Positions 17,245-25,263 of a DNA stretch of 64,000 nucleotides are shown piece after piece (positions within the stretch are counted from its first letter, which is position 1; the number at the start of each line of letters is the position of its first letter). The notes beneath the pieces are model-generated. The model did no database searches. It was not told the DNA's origin and saw only the letters and a list, made by a program, of their open reading frames with translations. The translations under genes and the position numbers were made by a program. The DNA is from Streptomyces xantholiticus (GTDB taxonomy: Bacteria; Actinomycetota; Actinomycetes; Streptomycetales; Streptomycetaceae), in the NCBI RefSeq assembly GCF_014651015.1, contig NZ_BMWB01000007.1, positions 186,001 to 250,000 of the forward strand. The letters run 5' to 3'.

Positions 17245-17541
17245 TCAACTCTTTCCTGCGCCCGCCGACTTCTCCGGCTCCGGGGACTGCACCGGCTGCT
17301 GGTACCGCTGCTCCTGGCGCTTCTGCTCGGCCTTCTGCCTCTCCAACGTGTGCTGGAGGAAGGACCACCCGATGCACCCGGCGCACAGGACCGCCGCTGC
17401 CGCGATGCCTGCGAACAGCTTCCCGAGCCTCTCGTCCGCACTGCGGCGCGTCCGCTGTGCTCCGAAAAGCAGAGCGTCCCGCATTCTGCGCCGGCGTACC
17501 GCCACCGACTCCAGAAGCTGACTGTCGTAATCCCGTGACAT
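17245..17541 (-). CDS. Small single-pass membrane protein of the type VII locus
   Basis: A 98-residue protein with an Arg-rich cytosolic N terminus (AVRRRRMRDALLFGAQRTRR), one membrane segment (about residues 43-62, LFAGIAAAAVLCAGCIGWSF) and a Gln/Lys/Glu-rich extracytoplasmic tail ending PEPEKSAGAGKS. A GACGGAG ribosome site precedes the ATG. I do not recognise a named family, but comparable small proteins sit upstream of eccD in Streptomyces type VII loci. It is separated from eccD by 133 bases. An accessory role in the membrane complex is inferred from position only. The 180 bases upstream hold a GGCAATTGCC palindrome and no gene. Confidence 0.75.
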   Translation of the reverse strand: MSRDYDSQLLESVAVRRRRMRDALLFGAQRTRRSADERLGKLFAGIAAAAVLCAGCIGWSFLQHTLERQKAEQKRQEQRYQQPVQSPEPEKSAGAGKS

Positions 17542-17723
17542 TCGTCGCTCCGTCGCCTCAGCCGTCCGTCACATCCGCCGCGCGGCAGCACGTCGGGCCG
17601 TCGCGGTCGACGACCGTCCGCGGCCGCCGTGATCGAGGCATGCGGAATCCCCCGGCAATTGCCTCTGCAACATAGAGCATGGCCACGACGCGGACACACT
17701 CGGACCGCCGCCGCCGGACACGC

Positions 17724-18317
17724 CTACGAGTTGTACGTGCTCTGCGCCCGCTCCAGCCCGTCGGCCACCAGCGACTCCACCGCGTCCGCCGCACGGTCCA
17801 CGAACCAGTCCAGCTCCTTGCGCTCCGCCGACGAGAAGTCCTTCAGCACGAAGTCCGCGACCTGCATCCGCCCCGGCGGCCGGCCGATACCGCAGCGCAC
17901 CCGGTGGTAGTCCGGACCCATCGCCTTCGTCATCGACTTCAGACCGTTGTGCCCGTTGTCCCCGCCGCCCAGCTTCAGCCGCAGCGTCCCGTAGTCGATG
18001 TCCAGCTCGTCATGGACGGCGACGACGTTCGCCGTCGGCACCTTGTAGAAGTCCCGCAGCGCCGTCACCGGGCCACCGGACAGATTCATGTACGACATCG
18101 GCTTGGCCAGCACCACCCGCCGGCTCGACGGCCCCGGAGCCCCGATCCGGCCCTCCAGCACCTGCGCCTGCGCCTTCTGCGCACGCTTGAACGAGCCGCC
18201 GATCCGCTCCGCCAGCAGATCGGCCACCATGAAACCGACGTTGTGGCGGTTGCCCGCGTACCCCGGCCCCGGATTGCCGAGACCCACGATCAGCCAGGGG
18301 GCATTCACGTCCGACAT
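17724..18317 (-). CDS. pth: Peptidyl-tRNA hydrolase
   Basis: A 197-residue Pth-family enzyme that releases tRNA from peptidyl-tRNA dropped by ribosomes. It shows [21 protein letters not shown] with the catalytic His, [28 protein letters not shown] with the catalytic Asp, and [10 protein letters not shown]. Length is normal for the family. It follows rplY on the same strand, separated by 89 bases that include a hairpin, the usual actinobacterial arrangement. Confidence 0.97.
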   Translation of the reverse strand: MSDVNAPWLIVGLGNPGPGYAGNRHNVGFMVADLLAERIGGSFKRAQKAQAQVLEGRIGAPGPSSRRVVLAKPMSYMNLSGGPVTALRDFYKVPTANVVAVHDELDIDYGTLRLKLGGGDNGHNGLKSMTKAMGPDYHRVRCGIGRPPGRMQVADFVLKDFSSAERKELDWFVDRAADAVESLVADGLERAQSTYNS

Positions 18318-18358
18318 CTGCGCCGCGTCTCCTCGTCACCGGCCCGAACAACAAGAAC

Positions 18359-18386
18359 GGGGTGGCGGGCCGCAGCCCGCCACCCC
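18359..18386 (-). terminator. Hairpin between rplY and pth
   Basis: A perfect 12-bp stem, GGGGTGGCGGGC with its complement and loop CGCA, lies 20 bases downstream of the rplY stop and about 40 bases before the pth start. It could terminate or attenuate read-through. No U-tract follows, as is common in Streptomyces. Confidence 0.7.
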
Positions 18387-18406
18387 GGTCACACAGAGCT
18401 TACGGC

Positions 18407-19009
18407 TCAGGCCTCCGCGGCCTCTTCACCCTCGCCCTCGGCGCCCTCGGCAGCCGGCTCCTCGGCCTGCGCGGCCAGGACCTGCAGGACGACGGTGTCG
18501 TCCTCGACCGTCAGCGTGGTGCCCTTGGGCAGGGTGATGTCCTTGGCCAGGACGGAGTCACCGGCGGACAGACCCTCGATGGAGACCGAGACGGACTCGG
18601 GGATGTGGGTGGCCTCGGCCTCGACCGGCAGGGCGTTCAGCACGTGCTCGACCAGGAAGGCGCCCGGCGCCAGGTCACCCTCGGTGTGGACCGGGATGTC
18701 GACGCTGACCTTCTCGCCGCGCTTCACCAGCAGCAGGTCGACGTGCTCCAGGAAGCCCTTCAGCGGGTCGCGCTGCACGGCCTTCGGGATGGCCAGCTCG
18801 TTCTTGCCCTCGAGGTCCAGGGCGATCAGGACGTTCGGCGTACGCAGGGCGAGCAGCAGCTCGTGGCCCGGCAGCGTGACGTGGACCGGGTCAATGCCGT
18901 GACCGTACAGAACACCCGGGACCTTGCTGTCACGGCGGATACGGCGGGCGGCGCCCTTGCCGAACTCGGAACGGAGCTCGGCGGCGATCTTCACCTCGGA
19001 CATGTGCAC
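18407..19009 (-). CDS. rplY: 50S ribosomal protein L25 (general stress protein Ctc)
   Basis: A 200-residue two-domain L25/TL5/Ctc protein: the 5S-rRNA-binding domain (about 1-95, IAAELRSEFGKGAARRIRR, VPGVLYGHGIDPVHV, LIALDLEGKNELAIPKAVQRD) and the C-terminal beta domain. The last 25 residues are Glu/Ala-rich, typical of actinobacterial Ctc proteins. Downstream of prs and upstream of pth on the minus strand, as in other Streptomyces. Confidence 0.95.
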   Translation of the reverse strand: MHMSEVKIAAELRSEFGKGAARRIRRDSKVPGVLYGHGIDPVHVTLPGHELLLALRTPNVLIALDLEGKNELAIPKAVQRDPLKGFLEHVDLLLVKRGEKVSVDIPVHTEGDLAPGAFLVEHVLNALPVEAEATHIPESVSVSIEGLSAGDSVLAKDITLPKGTTLTVEDDTVVLQVLAAQAEEPAAEGAEGEGEEAAEA

Positions 19010-19190
19010 TCCTCGTATTGAGCAGAAATCTGGTGGCGGTCACCCGGCCACGACAGGCCTGCTACGAAGAGCGCGTCGATAACGGACCGCCGCAACCTGA
19101 TCGGTGCGGCCTCCCTCGCCGAGCAACTCAGGCAGTCTACCCAGCGCACGCCACCACCCCAAATGGATCACCCTGCACCCGCCGGGCAAC

Positions 19191-19224
19191 GGAAAGAGCC
19201 GCCCCACGGGGGGCGGCCCTTTCC
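19191..19224 (-). terminator. Rho-independent-type hairpin downstream of prs
   Basis: A 15-bp stem with one mismatch: the left arm reads GGAAAGAGCCGCCCC, the loop is ACGG, and the right arm is GGGGCGGCCCTTTCC. It sits 19 bases after the prs stop on the minus strand and before rplY. Confidence 0.8.
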
Positions 19225-19243
19225 GGAACGTACGACCCTGCGG

Positions 19244-20221
19244 CTACGCCTGCTCCTCGAAGAGGCTCGTCACCGAACCGTCCTCGAACACCTCGCGCAC
19301 CGCACGGGCGATCGTCGGCGCGATCGACAGCACCTTGATCTTGTCCAGCTCCAGCTCGCCCGGCGTCGGCAGCGTGTTCGTCAACACGAACTCGCTCACC
19401 TTCGAATTCTTCAGACGGTCAGCGGCCGGCCCCGACAGGATGCCGTGCGTCGCCGTCACGATCACGTCCTCCGCGCCGTGCGCGAACAGCGCGTCCGCCG
19501 CGGCGCAGATGGTGCCGCCCGTGTCGATCATGTCGTCGACCAGGACACACACCCGGCCCTCGACCTCACCGACGACCTCGTGGACCGTCACCTGGTTGGC
19601 CACGTCCTTGTCACGGCGCTTGTGCACGATCGCCAGCGGCGCGTCCAGACGGTCGCACCAGCGGTCCGCGACCCGGACCCGCCCCGCGTCCGGAGAGACG
19701 ATCGTCAGTTTGGCGCGGTCGACCTTGGCGCCCACGTAGTCGGCCAGCACCGGAAGCGCGGACAGATGGTCCACCGGGCCGTCGAAGAAGCCCTGGATCT
19801 GGTCCGTGTGCAGATCGACCGTGAGGATGCGGTCCGCACCCGCCGTCTTCAGCATGTCCGCGATCAGACGGGCCGAGATCGGCTCACGACCACGGTGCTT
19901 CTTGTCCTGACGGGCATAGCCGTACGACGGGATGATCACCGTGATGCTCCGGGCGGAAGCCCGCTTCAGAGCATCGATCATGATCAGCTGCTCCATGATC
20001 CACTTGTTGATGGGAGCCGTGTGGCTCTGGATCAGGAAGCAGTCGGCGCCACGTGCCGACTCCTGGAAGCGGACGTAGATCTCACCGTTGGCGAAGTCGA
20101 AAGCCTTCGTCGGGACGAGGCCGACACCCAACTGGTGCGCAACCTCCTCGGCCAGCTCGGGGTGGGCGCGGCCGGAGAAGAGCATCAGCTTCTTCTCGCC
20201 GGTCGTCTTGATCCCGGTCAC
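19244..20221 (-). CDS. prs: Ribose-phosphate pyrophosphokinase
   Basis: A 325-residue PRPP synthetase, converting ribose-5-phosphate and ATP to PRPP for nucleotide, histidine and tryptophan synthesis. Visible are LMLFSGRAHPELAEEVA, the flexible-loop region YARQDKKHRGREPISARL, DLHTDQIQGFFDGPVD and the PRPP-binding loop VCVLVDDMIDTGGT. It lies between glmU and rplY on the minus strand with a terminator after it. The glmU-prs order is conserved in bacteria because both feed nucleotide-sugar and nucleotide synthesis. Confidence 0.97.
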   Translation of the reverse strand: MTGIKTTGEKKLMLFSGRAHPELAEEVAHQLGVGLVPTKAFDFANGEIYVRFQESARGADCFLIQSHTAPINKWIMEQLIMIDALKRASARSITVIIPSYGYARQDKKHRGREPISARLIADMLKTAGADRILTVDLHTDQIQGFFDGPVDHLSALPVLADYVGAKVDRAKLTIVSPDAGRVRVADRWCDRLDAPLAIVHKRRDKDVANQVTVHEVVGEVEGRVCVLVDDMIDTGGTICAAADALFAHGAEDVIVTATHGILSGPAADRLKNSKVSEFVLTNTLPTPGELELDKIKVLSIAPTIARAVREVFEDGSVTSLFEEQA

Positions 20222-20345
20222 AGCACTGTCTCCTCAGACGTGTTCTCTGGCCGCGGCGGTCCAAGGCACATGGGTCCCGGGCGCGAGCCAGCCGAATTTG
20301 TGTGCACGTATCACGGTACGCCGAGTTCGGCGCACCTGTTTCCGG

Positions 20346-21794
20346 TCAGTTCTCCTCGGCGACCCGTTCCGTTGCCGCCGCAGCTGCCTGCGCGGCCGCG
20401 CTCCCGGGCCGCTTACGAGCCACCCAACCATCGATATTCCGCTGCTGGCCGCGAGCGACGGCCAGCGAACCCGCCGGCACGTCCTTCGTGATCACCGACC
20501 CGGCAGCGGTGTAAGCACCGTCCCCGACAGTGACAGGAGCCACAAACATGTTGTCCGAGCCCGTCTTGCAGTGCGAGCCGATCGTCGTGTGGTGCTTCGC
20601 CTCGCCGTCGTAGTTCACGAACACGCTCGCCGCGCCGATGTTCGTGTACTCGCCGATCGTCGCGTCACCCACGTACGACAGATGCGGAACCTTCGTACCC
20701 TCACCGATCGACGAGTTCTTCATCTCGACGAACGTGCCCGCCTTGGACTTCACACCCAGACGCGTACCGGGCCGCAGATACGCGAACGGGCCCACCGACG
20801 CGCCCTCGCCCACCGTGGCCCCGTCCGCCACCGTGTTGTCCACCCGGGCACCCGCACCCACCACCGTGTCCGTCAGTCGCGAGTTCGGGCCCACCTCGGC
20901 GCCCTCGGCGATGTGCGACGCGCCCAGCAGCTGCGTACCCGGGTGCACCACGGAGTCCGGCTCGAACGTCACCGTCACATCGAGAAGCACCGAAGCCGGG
21001 TCCACGACCGTGACACCGGCCAGCATGGCCCGCTCCAGCAGCCGCTCGTTCATCAGCTTCCGGGCCTCGGCCAGCTGCACCCGGTTGTTGATGCCGAGGA
21101 TCTCCCGATGGTCGGCTGCCACCGACGCACCCACCCGGTGCCCCGCCTCACGCAGGATGCCGAGCACATCGGTCAGGTACTCCTCGCCCTGGCTGTTGTC
21201 CGTCCGCACCTTCTTCAGGGCGTCGGCGAGCAGCAGCCCGTCGAACGCGAACACACCCGAGTTGATCTCCCGGATCGCCCGCTGTTCGTCGGTCGCGTCC
21301 TTGTGCTCCACGATCGCCGTCACCGCGCCGGTCGCCGCGTCCCGCACGATGCGCCCGTACCCGGTGGAGTCCGGCACCTCGGCCGTCAGCACGGTCACGG
21401 CGTTGCCGTCGGCGACATGCGTGCCGGCCAGCTCGGACAGCGTCCCGCCGGACAGCAGCGGAGTGTCGCCGCACACGACGACGACAGTCCCTTCCAGCCG
21501 GCCGCCGAGCTCCTCCAGCCCCATGCGCACGGCGTGCCCGGTGCCGTTCTGCTCGGCCTGGAAAGCGGTCCGCGTCCCGGCGTACCGCTCCCCGAGGTGA
21601 CCCTCGACCTGCTCCCGCGCATGCCCGACGACGACCACGAGCTGCTCCGGGTCGAGCTCGCGCGCGGTGGAGACGACATGCCCGACGAGCGACCGCCCGG
21701 CGATTTCGTGCAGGACCTTGGGGGTCTTCGACTTCATGCGGGTGCCCTCACCCGCTGCGAGAACGACGACGGCTGCCGGGCGGATGGCGCTCAC
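20346..21794 (-). CDS. glmU: Bifunctional UDP-GlcNAc pyrophosphorylase / GlcN-1-P acetyltransferase
   Basis: A 482-residue two-domain enzyme making UDP-GlcNAc for peptidoglycan. The N-terminal pyrophosphorylase begins VVVLAAGEGTRMKSKTPKVL; the C-terminal left-handed beta-helix contains FVEMKNSSIGEGTKVPHL and the acetyltransferase active-site stretch VNYDGEAKHHTTIGSHCKTG. GTG at 21794 gives the family-standard N terminus and has GAAGGG upstream; the in-frame ATG at 21827 would add 11 residues. The tRNA-Gln gene lies just upstream on the same strand. Confidence 0.97.
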   Translation of the reverse strand: MSAIRPAAVVVLAAGEGTRMKSKTPKVLHEIAGRSLVGHVVSTARELDPEQLVVVVGHAREQVEGHLGERYAGTRTAFQAEQNGTGHAVRMGLEELGGRLEGTVVVVCGDTPLLSGGTLSELAGTHVADGNAVTVLTAEVPDSTGYGRIVRDAATGAVTAIVEHKDATDEQRAIREINSGVFAFDGLLLADALKKVRTDNSQGEEYLTDVLGILREAGHRVGASVAADHREILGINNRVQLAEARKLMNERLLERAMLAGVTVVDPASVLLDVTVTFEPDSVVHPGTQLLGASHIAEGAEVGPNSRLTDTVVGAGARVDNTVADGATVGEGASVGPFAYLRPGTRLGVKSKAGTFVEMKNSSIGEGTKVPHLSYVGDATIGEYTNIGAASVFVNYDGEAKHHTTIGSHCKTGSDNMFVAPVTVGDGAYTAAGSVITKDVPAGSLAVARGQQRNIDGWVARKRPGSAAAQAAAAATERVAEEN

Positions 21795-21865
21795 GGGTAT
21801 GCCCTTCGGCTTCGGGTGGTGGGACAACCGAAGGATACCGGGGGGTTTCGGGCCGGAAACGAGCG

Positions 21866-21894
21866 CGGGTCCCGACCGTGCAGGTCAGGACCCG
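21866..21894 (-). terminator. Hairpin downstream of tRNA-Gln
   Basis: CGGGTCC and GGACCCG arms (7 bp) enclose a second GACC/GGTC stem with loop GTGCA, separated by a single mismatch. It lies 10 bases beyond the tRNA 3' end on the minus strand and 70 bases before glmU, so it probably ends the tRNA transcript. Confidence 0.65.
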
Positions 21895-21904
21895 AAAGCG
21901 ACAG

Positions 21905-21976
21905 CTCCCCCGCCAGGACTCGAACCCGGACATAAGGCACCAAAAGCCTCAGTGCTGCCAATTACACCACAGGGGA
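21905..21976 (-). tRNA. tRNA-Gln (anticodon UUG)
   Basis: On the minus strand a full cloverleaf can be drawn: acceptor TCCCCTG pairing with CGGGGGA (one G-T), a D arm containing GTGTAATTGGCAGCAC, an anticodon loop CTTTTGG giving UUG, and a T arm with GGTTCGAGTCC. Discriminator base G follows; CCA is not encoded. The gene is 72 bases long. Placement upstream of glmU is conserved in Streptomyces. Confidence 0.93.
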
Positions 21977-22014
21977 CTGTAAAGGCGACCGAACCGGATA
22001 TTTGGCCCGTGCGC

Positions 22015-22470
22015 CTACTGGGCACCCAACACTATGCCGTACCAAGCCCCTTCCGTGCGACGGCGGAGGTCGGCGCTCTTGGCGAGGTGGATGTCGGTGT
22101 ACCCGGCCGTAGGCTTCGGCAGGTCCCGCACCCCCGGTGGGATCGAGTCCTCGGAGCACCCCGGCTCGACCTGGATCTGGTCGTACGTCATGCCCTGGAG
22201 CCGCCCAGCTGCCGTGCCTGCCCGCGCAGGTCGTCCTTTGCGGTTCGGGCGCTTCGTCCACTCGGGAGGCGGCTCGCCCTTCACCAGGCGACCCGGGATG
22301 CCGTCGTTCTCGATGTGCAGGCGCTCGCGGATCTGTCGGAGGCTTTGGCCGTCCTGGCGCCGCAGGGCTGCGCCCTGCTCGCGGAGGCCTTCGACGTCGG
22401 CGTGCTTGCCGAGGCTGTGTGTACTGCGGCAATCGTCGTTCGGAATGCGGACGTCCGGGTCGAAACTCTG
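22015..22470 (-). pseudogene. Decayed helix-turn-helix protein relic
   Basis: Reading the minus strand gives a degraded protein with DPDVRIPNDDC, LREQGAALRRQDGQSLRQIR, RLVKGEPPPEWTKRPN, then LQGMTYDQIQVEPGCSEDSI and GVRDLPKP. These resemble a Streptomyces family with two HTH units, where the second usually reads YDQIQxELGCSKSSISLWVRDLPKP (from memory). Between WTKRPN and LQGM the expected KDDLRGQARQL appears only in the +1 frame, so an extra base and a later compensating insertion have scrambled about a dozen residues. The helix is further damaged, and the C-terminal domain normally following RDLPKP is missing. An in-frame TGA lies upstream near 22480. Confidence 0.6.
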
Positions 22471-22567
22471 GTCGATTCACCAGTTCGAGCGGACCTGGAA
22501 CATTCCTCGCGGGAACGAGCCCCTCGGGTGCTGCCGCGCTGCCGTGAAAATGACTCGCGCCCGCCCG

Positions 22568-22580
22568 TAGGCTGGAACGC
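22568..22580 (+). promoter_or_regulatory. Leaderless-type promoter -10 for the histidine kinase gene
   Basis: TAGGCT at 22568-22573 ends seven bases before the ATG at 22581, with no ribosome site between. This spacing is typical of Streptomyces leaderless transcripts. No convincing -35 box is seen. Confidence 0.5.
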
Positions 22581-23900
22581 ATGACCACAACGGGGGCGCA
22601 GGAGGAGGCCACGGGTTCGACCGCCCGGGGGCCGCTGTGGTGGGGGCGGCGGCGTAGTGCCGTGCTGGATGTGGGGCTTGCCGTCGTCTCCGCCTTGGAA
22701 TGTGCGCTGGAGGGGGTCGGCTTCGCGGACAGGGCCGCTTTGCCGGTGCCCTTCGGTGTGTTGTTCGGGCTGGTCGTCGGGGCGGTGCTGGTGCTGAGGC
22801 GGCGCTGGCCGATCGCCGTGGTGCTGGTGTCGGTCGCGACCACTCCGGCCGAGATGGGCTACCTGATGGCGATCGTCGGCCTGTACTCGCTCGCGGCCTC
22901 GGACGTGCCGCGGCGGATCACCGCGACGCTGGCGGGGATGTCCTTGTCCGCGACGTTCATAGTGACGTTCGTCCGGGTGCGGCAGGACGTGGAGGCGGCG
23001 GAGTACAGCGCGTGGTACGTGCCGTTGATGGCCGTGTTCATGGCGCTGGGGCTGACGGCTCCGCCGGTGCTGCTGGGGCTCTACACAGGGGCGCGGCGGC
23101 GGCTGATGGAGAGCTTGCGGGAGCGGGCGGACAGCCTGGAGCAGGAGTTGTCGTTGCTCGCCGACCGGGCGGAGCAGCGGGCGCAGTGGGCGCGTCAGGA
23201 GGAGCGGACCCGCATCGCGCGGGAGATGCACGACGTGGTGGCGCACCGGGTGAGTCTGATGGTGGTGCATGCGGCGGCCTTGCAGGCGGTGGCGTTGAAG
23301 GATCCGCAGAAGGCGGTGAAGAACGCTGCGCTGGTGGGCGACATGGGCCGGCAGGCGTTGACGGAGCTGCGGGAGATGCTCGGGGTGCTGCGGTCCGGTG
23401 AGGACCGGGTGCGGGCGCGGGCCGAGGTGCCGTTGGCCGCGGTGGGCGTGGCGGCTGCGGCGGCCGCGGCCGCCGCAGCCGACGAGGGGCCGTGCATCGC
23501 GGACATCGACGTGCTGGTCGGGCAGTCGCGGCAGGCGGGCATGGTCGTGGAGCTCGCGGTGCAGGGAGATGTGCGCCTGTATCCGCCGGAGGTGGAGCAG
23601 ACGGCGTACCGGGTGATCCAGGAGGCGTTGACGAACGTCCACAAGCATGCGGCGGGCGCGAAGGTGATGGTGCGCCTGGCGCACCGGGCGGACGAGGTCG
23701 CGATGCAGGTGGAGAACGGCGCTCCGGACGCGGCGGGTGGCGCGGCGGATGCGGGGCTGCCGAGCGGCGGCAACGGTCTGGTGGGCATGCGGGAGCGAGT
23801 GACGGCGCTCGGCGGGGTGTTCGTGTCGGGCCCGACGGAGGTCGGGGGGTTCCGGGTGTCGGCGGTGCTGCCGGACCGGGCGGAGGCCAGCCTGCGGTGA
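22581..23900 (+). CDS. NarL-type sensor histidine kinase (orphan)
   Basis: A 439-residue membrane kinase. About four to six hydrophobic segments lie between residues 25 and 170, then a coiled coil (LRERADSLEQELSLLADRAE), a HisKA_3 dimerisation domain with the phosphoacceptor H217 (RIAREMHDVVAHRVSL) and a HATPase_c domain with N-box IQEALTNVHKHA and G-box NGLVGMRERV. An Ala/Glu-rich insert follows the phosphoacceptor helices. Such kinases phosphorylate LuxR-type response regulators, but none is adjacent on either side within the window. The gene probably has a leaderless transcript. Confidence 0.92.
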   Translation: MTTTGAQEEATGSTARGPLWWGRRRSAVLDVGLAVVSALECALEGVGFADRAALPVPFGVLFGLVVGAVLVLRRRWPIAVVLVSVATTPAEMGYLMAIVGLYSLAASDVPRRITATLAGMSLSATFIVTFVRVRQDVEAAEYSAWYVPLMAVFMALGLTAPPVLLGLYTGARRRLMESLRERADSLEQELSLLADRAEQRAQWARQEERTRIAREMHDVVAHRVSLMVVHAAALQAVALKDPQKAVKNAALVGDMGRQALTELREMLGVLRSGEDRVRARAEVPLAAVGVAAAAAAAAAADEGPCIADIDVLVGQSRQAGMVVELAVQGDVRLYPPEVEQTAYRVIQEALTNVHKHAAGAKVMVRLAHRADEVAMQVENGAPDAAGGAADAGLPSGGNGLVGMRERVTALGGVFVSGPTEVGGFRVSAVLPDRAEASLR

Positions 23901-23996
23901 GCGGCCCGCCTGGGCGGCTGTTGTGCCGGGGTGTCGGCCTGCGGTGAGCGGCCCGCCTGGGGCGGTTGTTGTGCCGGGGTGTCGGCCTGCGGTGAC
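23890..23996 (+). repeat. Tandem 47-48-base repeat duplicating the kinase 3' end
   Basis: Units start at 23890 and 23937, with a partial third from 23985. Each begins GCCTGCGGTGA, which in unit one encodes the final Leu-Arg and stop of the kinase. Units differ by one inserted G and one C-to-T change. The duplication is non-coding after the first stop. Confidence 0.85.
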
Positions 23997-24023
23997 CGGA
24001 GCGGGGGCCGCCATGGCCGGGCG

Positions 24024-24515
24024 TCAGCCGACGGTGAGGCGGGTCGGCCGGATGCCGGTGACGAGGGTGGCGAGGGCCTGGTCGATGTCGGGGCCGAGGT
24101 ACCAGTCGCCGGTGTGGTCGATGCTGTAGACGCGGCCTTCGGCGTCCATGGCGAGTACGGCCTGCTGGTCGCCTTCCATGCCGAGCGGGGAGATCTCGGT
24201 GTCGAGTGCCCGGCCGAGGTCGGCGAGGGTGCGGGCGTGGTGGAGCCCGTAGAGCGGGTCGAAGTGGAGCGGCGCGGGCGCGTACTGCCGTCCGGGCCCG
24301 GGGGCGGTGACGGTCAGTCCGCCGAATTCCGCCCAGGCTTCGACGACGGCCGGGGAGACGGTGTGCCGGTGGCCCGCGGGGGAGACGTGGGCGCGCAGGG
24401 TGTCCGCCCAGCGCTCGGCCTGTCCTATGTCCCAGCGGCCGGGTTGCCAGCCCGCTTCGCGTAGTGCGGCGTCGACGGCGACGGGGAAGCGGGTGGTGCT
24501 CAGGTGGTCGGGCAT
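24024..24515 (-). CDS. SUKH-3 family immunity-like protein
   Basis: A 163-residue protein whose pattern (FPVAVDAALREAGWQPGR at the start, VVEAWAEFGGLTVTAPG, DPLYG..HARTLADLGRALDTEISPLG, AVLAMDAEGRVYSIDHTGDWYLG, IDQALATLVTG) fits the SUKH-3 branch of SMI1/KNR4-like immunity proteins, which block polymorphic toxins by binding them. It starts 10 bases after the deaminase gene stop on the same strand, a toxin-then-immunity arrangement. A general housekeeping role is also possible because SUKH proteins are abundant in Streptomyces. Confidence 0.82.
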   Translation of the reverse strand: MPDHLSTTRFPVAVDAALREAGWQPGRWDIGQAERWADTLRAHVSPAGHRHTVSPAVVEAWAEFGGLTVTAPGPGRQYAPAPLHFDPLYGLHHARTLADLGRALDTEISPLGMEGDQQAVLAMDAEGRVYSIDHTGDWYLGPDIDQALATLVTGIRPTRLTVG

Positions 24516-24525
24516 CGGTCGCTGC

Positions 24526-25032
24526 TCAGCCGTTCTCGGGTGTGGTCGGGGCGACGGGTCGTACGCCGAAGTGGTCGAGCATGGCCGTGCAGGACCGGCA
24601 GGGCGGGGCGTAACTGCCGTGCAGCGGGTCGCCGTCCTCGCGGATGCGGCGCGCGGTGAGTTTGGAGTGCTTGAGCGCGCGCCGGGCCTCGCCGTGGGTG
24701 AGGGGTTTGCGCATGGCGCGTTTGGAGCGCTGGGTCTCGGCCGCGGCGAGGTGGCGGGAGAGCAGGATCGCCTCGGGGCACCGTCCGGTGAAGCGTTCGC
24801 GTTGGCCGCTGGTGAGGGTGTCGAGGAAATCCTGTACGAGCGGGTGGAGGGACGGTGGCTGGTCGCCCTTGCCGGCGGTGCACGTGAGGGTTTCGCCGCG
24901 TACGGAGAGTGCGGCGGCCACGGCGGGCAGGATTCCGTCGCGCCGGTGCCGGAGCGCGGGCGTCCGCCTGGACTCGTCGGTGCTCCAGCTGAGGCGTGGA
25001 TCACCCGAGGTGCTCGGTTGCGCTGTGTGCAT
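24526..25032 (-). CDS. YwqJ-related putative nucleic-acid/nucleotide deaminase
   Basis: A 168-residue protein with a deaminase-superfamily active site: C85-P-E87 (RCPEAILLSRHL) supplies one zinc ligand and the catalytic Glu, and PPCRSC (C145, C148) supplies the other two. This corresponds to the YwqJ-type deaminases found as toxins in polymorphic systems. ATG at 25032 has GGGAGGG upstream; an in-frame ATG at 25056 would add eight residues. It has no secretion signal and no long N-terminal delivery region, so it is a bare catalytic domain. It is followed immediately by a SUKH-3 immunity-like gene. Confidence 0.8.
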   Translation of the reverse strand: MHTAQPSTSGDPRLSWSTDESRRTPALRHRRDGILPAVAAALSVRGETLTCTAGKGDQPPSLHPLVQDFLDTLTSGQRERFTGRCPEAILLSRHLAAAETQRSKRAMRKPLTHGEARRALKHSKLTARRIREDGDPLHGSYAPPCRSCTAMLDHFGVRPVAPTTPENG

Positions 25033-25263
25033 GGTGTTGCCGTCCCTCCCGTGCACTCCCCCGTGGTGCGGGTAGACAGCCTGCCAAATGGGGTGGCTGG
25101 TAAGGAAGCTGGGTAGCTGAAACGTGTCGCGGGGTGTCGCCGCAGGGGCTTTGGGTCACTCGAAAGTGACTCTTCGTTACGGAGCCGGAGGCCCGGCGGT
25201 CACTCTTGCCGCACCGCTTAGGCTGTGCTGAACCAGCCAGAAGCCAGCAGGGGGCAGAACGCC

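Noticed and set aside
21905..22580. Integrated mobile element at tRNA-Gln
   Set aside because: No integrase, excisionase or repeat of the tRNA 3' end was found in the adjacent sequence; only a decayed HTH relic is present.
23997..24023. Response regulator partner for the histidine kinase
   Set aside because: There is no room for a gene between the repeat and the SUKH-3 stop, and no receiver domain is seen in neighbouring frames.
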